A stretch of 64,000 bases of DNA from Loxodes magnus (Eukaryota > Ciliophora > Karyorelictea > Loxodida > Loxodidae). The DNA is taken from contig CAMPDV010000191.1 in assembly GCA_946699065.1 (NCBI GenBank), positions 1-64,000 on the forward strand, given 5' to 3'. How positions within the stretch are numbered: position 1 is the stretch's first letter; each line of letters begins with the position of its first letter. Under the pieces are notes generated by a model. The model was not told the DNA's origin. It did not search any database and was given only the letters and a program-made list of their open reading frames with translations. Positions 61,601-64,000 of this stretch are shown piece by piece. Made by a program: the position numbers and the translations under genes.

Positions 61601-64000
61601 TGTTCATAAATGTATTTTGGAAAGAATAAAGATATTTAAAAATTTCGAAATTAATCAAAAGAATATTCGAAGAGTAAAAATGAGAAGTCGAAAATAAAGA
61701 AAAGTGTAAAGACGAAAAATGTTCATAAATGTATTTTAGAAAGAATAAAGATATTTAAAAATTTCGAAATTAATCAAAAGAATATTCAAAGAGTAAAAAT
61801 GAGAAGTCGAAAATAAAGAAAAGTGTAAAGACGAAAAATGTTCATAAATGTATTTTAGAAAGAATAAAGATATTTAAAAATTTCGAAATTAATCAAAAGA
61901 ATATTCAAAGAGTAAAAATGAGAAGTCGAAAATTCAGAAAAGTGTAAAGACGAAAAATGTTCATAAATGTATTTTGGAAAGAATAAAGATATTTAAAAAT
62001 TTCGAAATTAATCAAAAGAATATTCAAAGAGTAAAAATGAGAAGTCGAAAATAAAGAAAAGTGTAAAGACGAAAAATGTTCATAAATGTATTTTAGTAAG
62101 AATAAAGATATTTAAAAATTTCGAAATTAATCAAAAGAATATTCAAAGAGTAAAAATGAGAAGTCGAAAAAAAAGAAAAGTATTAAGACGAAAAATGTTC
62201 ATAAATGTATTTTGGAAAGAATAAAGATATTTAAAAATTTCGAAATTAATCAAAAGAATATTCGAAGAGTAAAAATGAGAAGTCGAAAATAAAGAAAAGT
62301 GTTAAGACGAAAAATGTTCATAATGCATTTTGGAAAGAATAAAGATATTTAAAAATTTCGAAATTAATCAAAAGAATATTCAAAGAGTAAAAATGAGAAG
62401 TCGAAAATAAAGAAAAGTATTAAGACGAACAATGTTCATAAATGTATTTTAGAAAGAATAAAGATATTTAAAAATTTCGAAATTAATCAAAAGAATATTC
62501 AAAGAGTAAAAATGAGAAGTCGAAAATAAAGTAAAATGTAAAGACGAAAAATGTTCATAAATGTATTTTAGAAAGAATAAAGATATTTAAAAATTTAGAA
62601 ATTAATCAAAAGAATATTCAAAGAGTAAAAATGAGAAGTCGAAAATAAAGAAAAGTGTAAAGACGAAAAATGTTCATAAATGTATTTTAGAAAGAATAAA
62701 GATATTTAAAAATTTCGAAATTAATCAAAAGAATATTCAAAGAGTAAAAATGAGAAGTCGAAAATAAAGTAAAATGTAAAGACGAAAAATGTTCATAAAT
62801 GTATTTTAGAAAGAATAAAGATATTTAAAAATTTCGAAATTAATCAAAAGAATATTCAAAGAGATAAAATGAGAAGTCGAAAATAAAGAAAAGTATTATG
62901 ACGAAATTAATCATAAATGTATTTTAGAAAGAATAAAGATATTTAAAAATTTCGAAATTAATCAAAAGAATATTCGAAGAGTAAAAATGAGAAGTCGAAA
63001 ATAAAGAAAAGTGTAAAGACGAAAAATGTTCATAAATGTATTTTAGAAAGAATAAAGATATTTAAAAATTTCTTAATTAATCAAAAGAATATTCGAAGAG
63101 TAAAAATGAGAAGTCGAAAATAAAGTAAAATGTAAAGACGAAAAATGTTCATAAATGTATTTTGGAAAGAATAAAGATATTTAAAAATTTCGAAATTAAT
63201 CAAAAGAATATTCGAAGAGTAAAAATGAGAAGTCGAAAATAAAGAAAAGTGTAAAGACGAAAAATGTTCATAAATGTATTTTAGAAAGAATAAAGATATT
63301 TAAAAATTTCTTAATTAATCAAAAGAATATTCGAAGAGTAAAAATGAGAAGTCGAAAATAAAGTAAAATGTAAAGACGAAAAATGTTCATAAATGTATTT
63401 TAGAAAGAATAAAGATATTTAAAAATTTCGAAATTAATCAAAAGAATAATCAAAGAGTAAAAATGAGAAGTCGAAAATAAAGAAAAGTGTTAAGACGAAA
63501 AATGTTCATAAATGTATTTTGGAAAGAATAAAGATATTTAAAAATTTCGAAATTAATCAAAAGAATATTCAAAGAGTAAAAATGAGAAGTCGAAAATAAA
63601 GAAAAGTGTTAAGACGAAAAATGTTCATAAATGTATTTTGGAAAGAATAAAGATATTTAAAAATTTCGAAATTAATCAAAAGAATATTCGAAGAGTAAAA
63701 ATGAGAAGTCGAAAATAAAGTAAAATGTAAAGACGAAAAATGTTCATAAATGTATTTTAGAAAGAATAAAGATATTTAAAAATTTCGAAATTAATCAAAA
63801 GAATATTCGAAGAGTAAAAATGAGAAGTCGAAAATAAAGAAAAGTGTTAAGACGAAAAATGTTCATAATGCATTTTGGAAAGAATAAAGATATTTAAAAA
63901 TTTCGAAATTAATCAAAAGAATATTCAAAGAGTAAAAATGAGAAGTCGAAAATAAAGAAAAGTATTAAGACGAACAATGTTCATAAATGTATTTTAGAAA

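Larger units (their letters stand above)
1..64000 (+). repeat. Satellite DNA array, 119-bp unit, about 538 head-to-tail copies
   Basis: The same AT-rich unit recurs from the first to the last base with period 119 bp; variant units are 117, 118 or 120 bp. All copies have one orientation, and no unrelated insert of any size was seen. The consensus is about 80% A+T, with A about 55% and T about 25% on this strand. Adjacent units usually differ at a few positions, and the differences are drawn from a limited set of shared variants, which is the signature of concerted evolution. The array continues past both ends, so its true size exceeds 64 kb. Tandem arrays of this scale are known from eukaryotic centromeres, pericentromeres, subtelomeres and sex or B chromosomes; which applies here is not shown. 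I do not recognise the family by name. No transcription unit is supported. Confidence 0.98.
46140..64000 (+). repeat. Zone 4: TTCAGAAAAG, TTTCTTAATTAA and ATAATGCATTTTGG units
   Basis: TTTAG and ATTAATCAT forms seen in zone 1 return (ATTAATCAT from about 48.37 kb). New forms are AAATTCAGAAAAGTG, GAATATAAAAAGAG, GAGATAAAATG with GTATTATGACG, GAAGTTGAAAAAAAG (two bases shorter), TTTCTTAATTAATC, ATAATGCATTTTGG (one base shorter; near 53.02, 54.32, 55.79, 62.32 and 63.87 kb) and TTTTGGTAAG. CCTTAATACTTT forms are absent. GTGTAAAG, GTGTTAAG and GTATTAAG forms mix. The array continues past base 64,000 without change. Confidence 0.7.

Noticed and set aside
1-64000. CRISPR array
   Set aside because: The repeats are contiguous and the whole 119-bp unit is conserved. 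There are no unique spacers of constant length and no cas genes.
1-64000. Coding tandem-repeat protein (silk, mucin-like or surface antigen)
   Set aside because: Stops (TAA, TGA, TAG) occur in every unit in all + frames, and a 119-bp unit shifts frame each time.
1-64000. Transposon or retroelement remnants between units
   Set aside because: No sequence outside the unit and its variants was seen. The only unusual inserts are the 8-bp patch at about 41.51 kb and the 37-bp truncated unit at 54,348, both derived from the unit itself.
1-64000. Telomeric repeats or an array boundary
   Set aside because: No short G-rich telomere-type motif (TTAGG or TTAGGG runs) is present. TTTAG here is a 119-bp-spaced unit variant, and both window ends lie inside units.
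1-64000. Bacterial or organelle origin (AT-rich intergenic DNA, replication origin iterons)
   Set aside because: Iteron clusters are short and flanked by genes; hundreds of 119-bp copies without a gene in 64 kb fit eukaryotic satellite DNA only.

Overview
The whole 64,000-base window is one uninterrupted satellite DNA array. A unit of about 119 bp (variants 117-120 bp) repeats head-to-tail, always in the same orientation, about 538 times. The array runs off both ends of the window. I see no protein-coding gene, tRNA, rRNA, transposon, CRISPR array or unique spacer. The consensus unit, hand counted from the phase that starts at base 1, has about 65 A, 30 T, 18 G and 6 C. That is about 20% GC, with about 70% purines on the + strand.

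This is typical of centromeric, pericentromeric or other heterochromatic satellite in a eukaryote with an AT-rich genome. CpG is over-represented: 3 of the 6 cytosines sit in CpG, against about 0.9 expected from composition. That argues against heavy germline CpG methylation and fits an invertebrate, for example an insect, better than a vertebrate or plant. This is inference. Neither species nor chromosome position can be read from the sequence.

The array is zoned by diagnostic variants. Zone 1 (1 to about 13.4 kb) mixes TTTCG and TTTAG at unit position 10-14 and carries ATTAATCAT, TTATTAAG and AGAGAG variants. Zone 2 (about 13.4-21.4 kb) carries GTCTTTTAG, TTTTTCAG and TATCCAAAG variants. 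Zone 3 (about 21.4-46.1 kb) is dominated by GTATTAAGACGAACAATG and GTAAAATG types, has a CCTTAATACTTT subfamily, and lacks the TTTAG form after about 22.0 kb. Zone 4 (about 46.1-64 kb) again has TTTAG and ATTAATCAT and adds TTCAGAAAAG, TTTCTTAATTAA and ATAATGCATTTTGG types. The middle looks like the youngest, most homogenised block between older flanks.

On top of the 119-bp unit are many block duplications in whole unit numbers: 4,392 bp (37 units) tandem at 2.77-10.96 kb, 1,904 bp (16), 1,778 bp (15), 1,666 bp (14), 1,428 bp (12), about 1,070 bp (9), 952 bp (8), 595/597 bp (5) and 357 bp (3), plus an 815-bp identical pair 9,167 bp apart. These are the record of unequal exchange and local amplification. 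Three events break the simple pattern: a 12-bp patch copied from one part of the unit to another (ATTAATCA variant), an 8-bp patch inserted the opposite way near 41.51 kb, and a 37-bp truncated unit at 54,348-54,384 made by an 82-bp deletion between 8-bp microhomologies.
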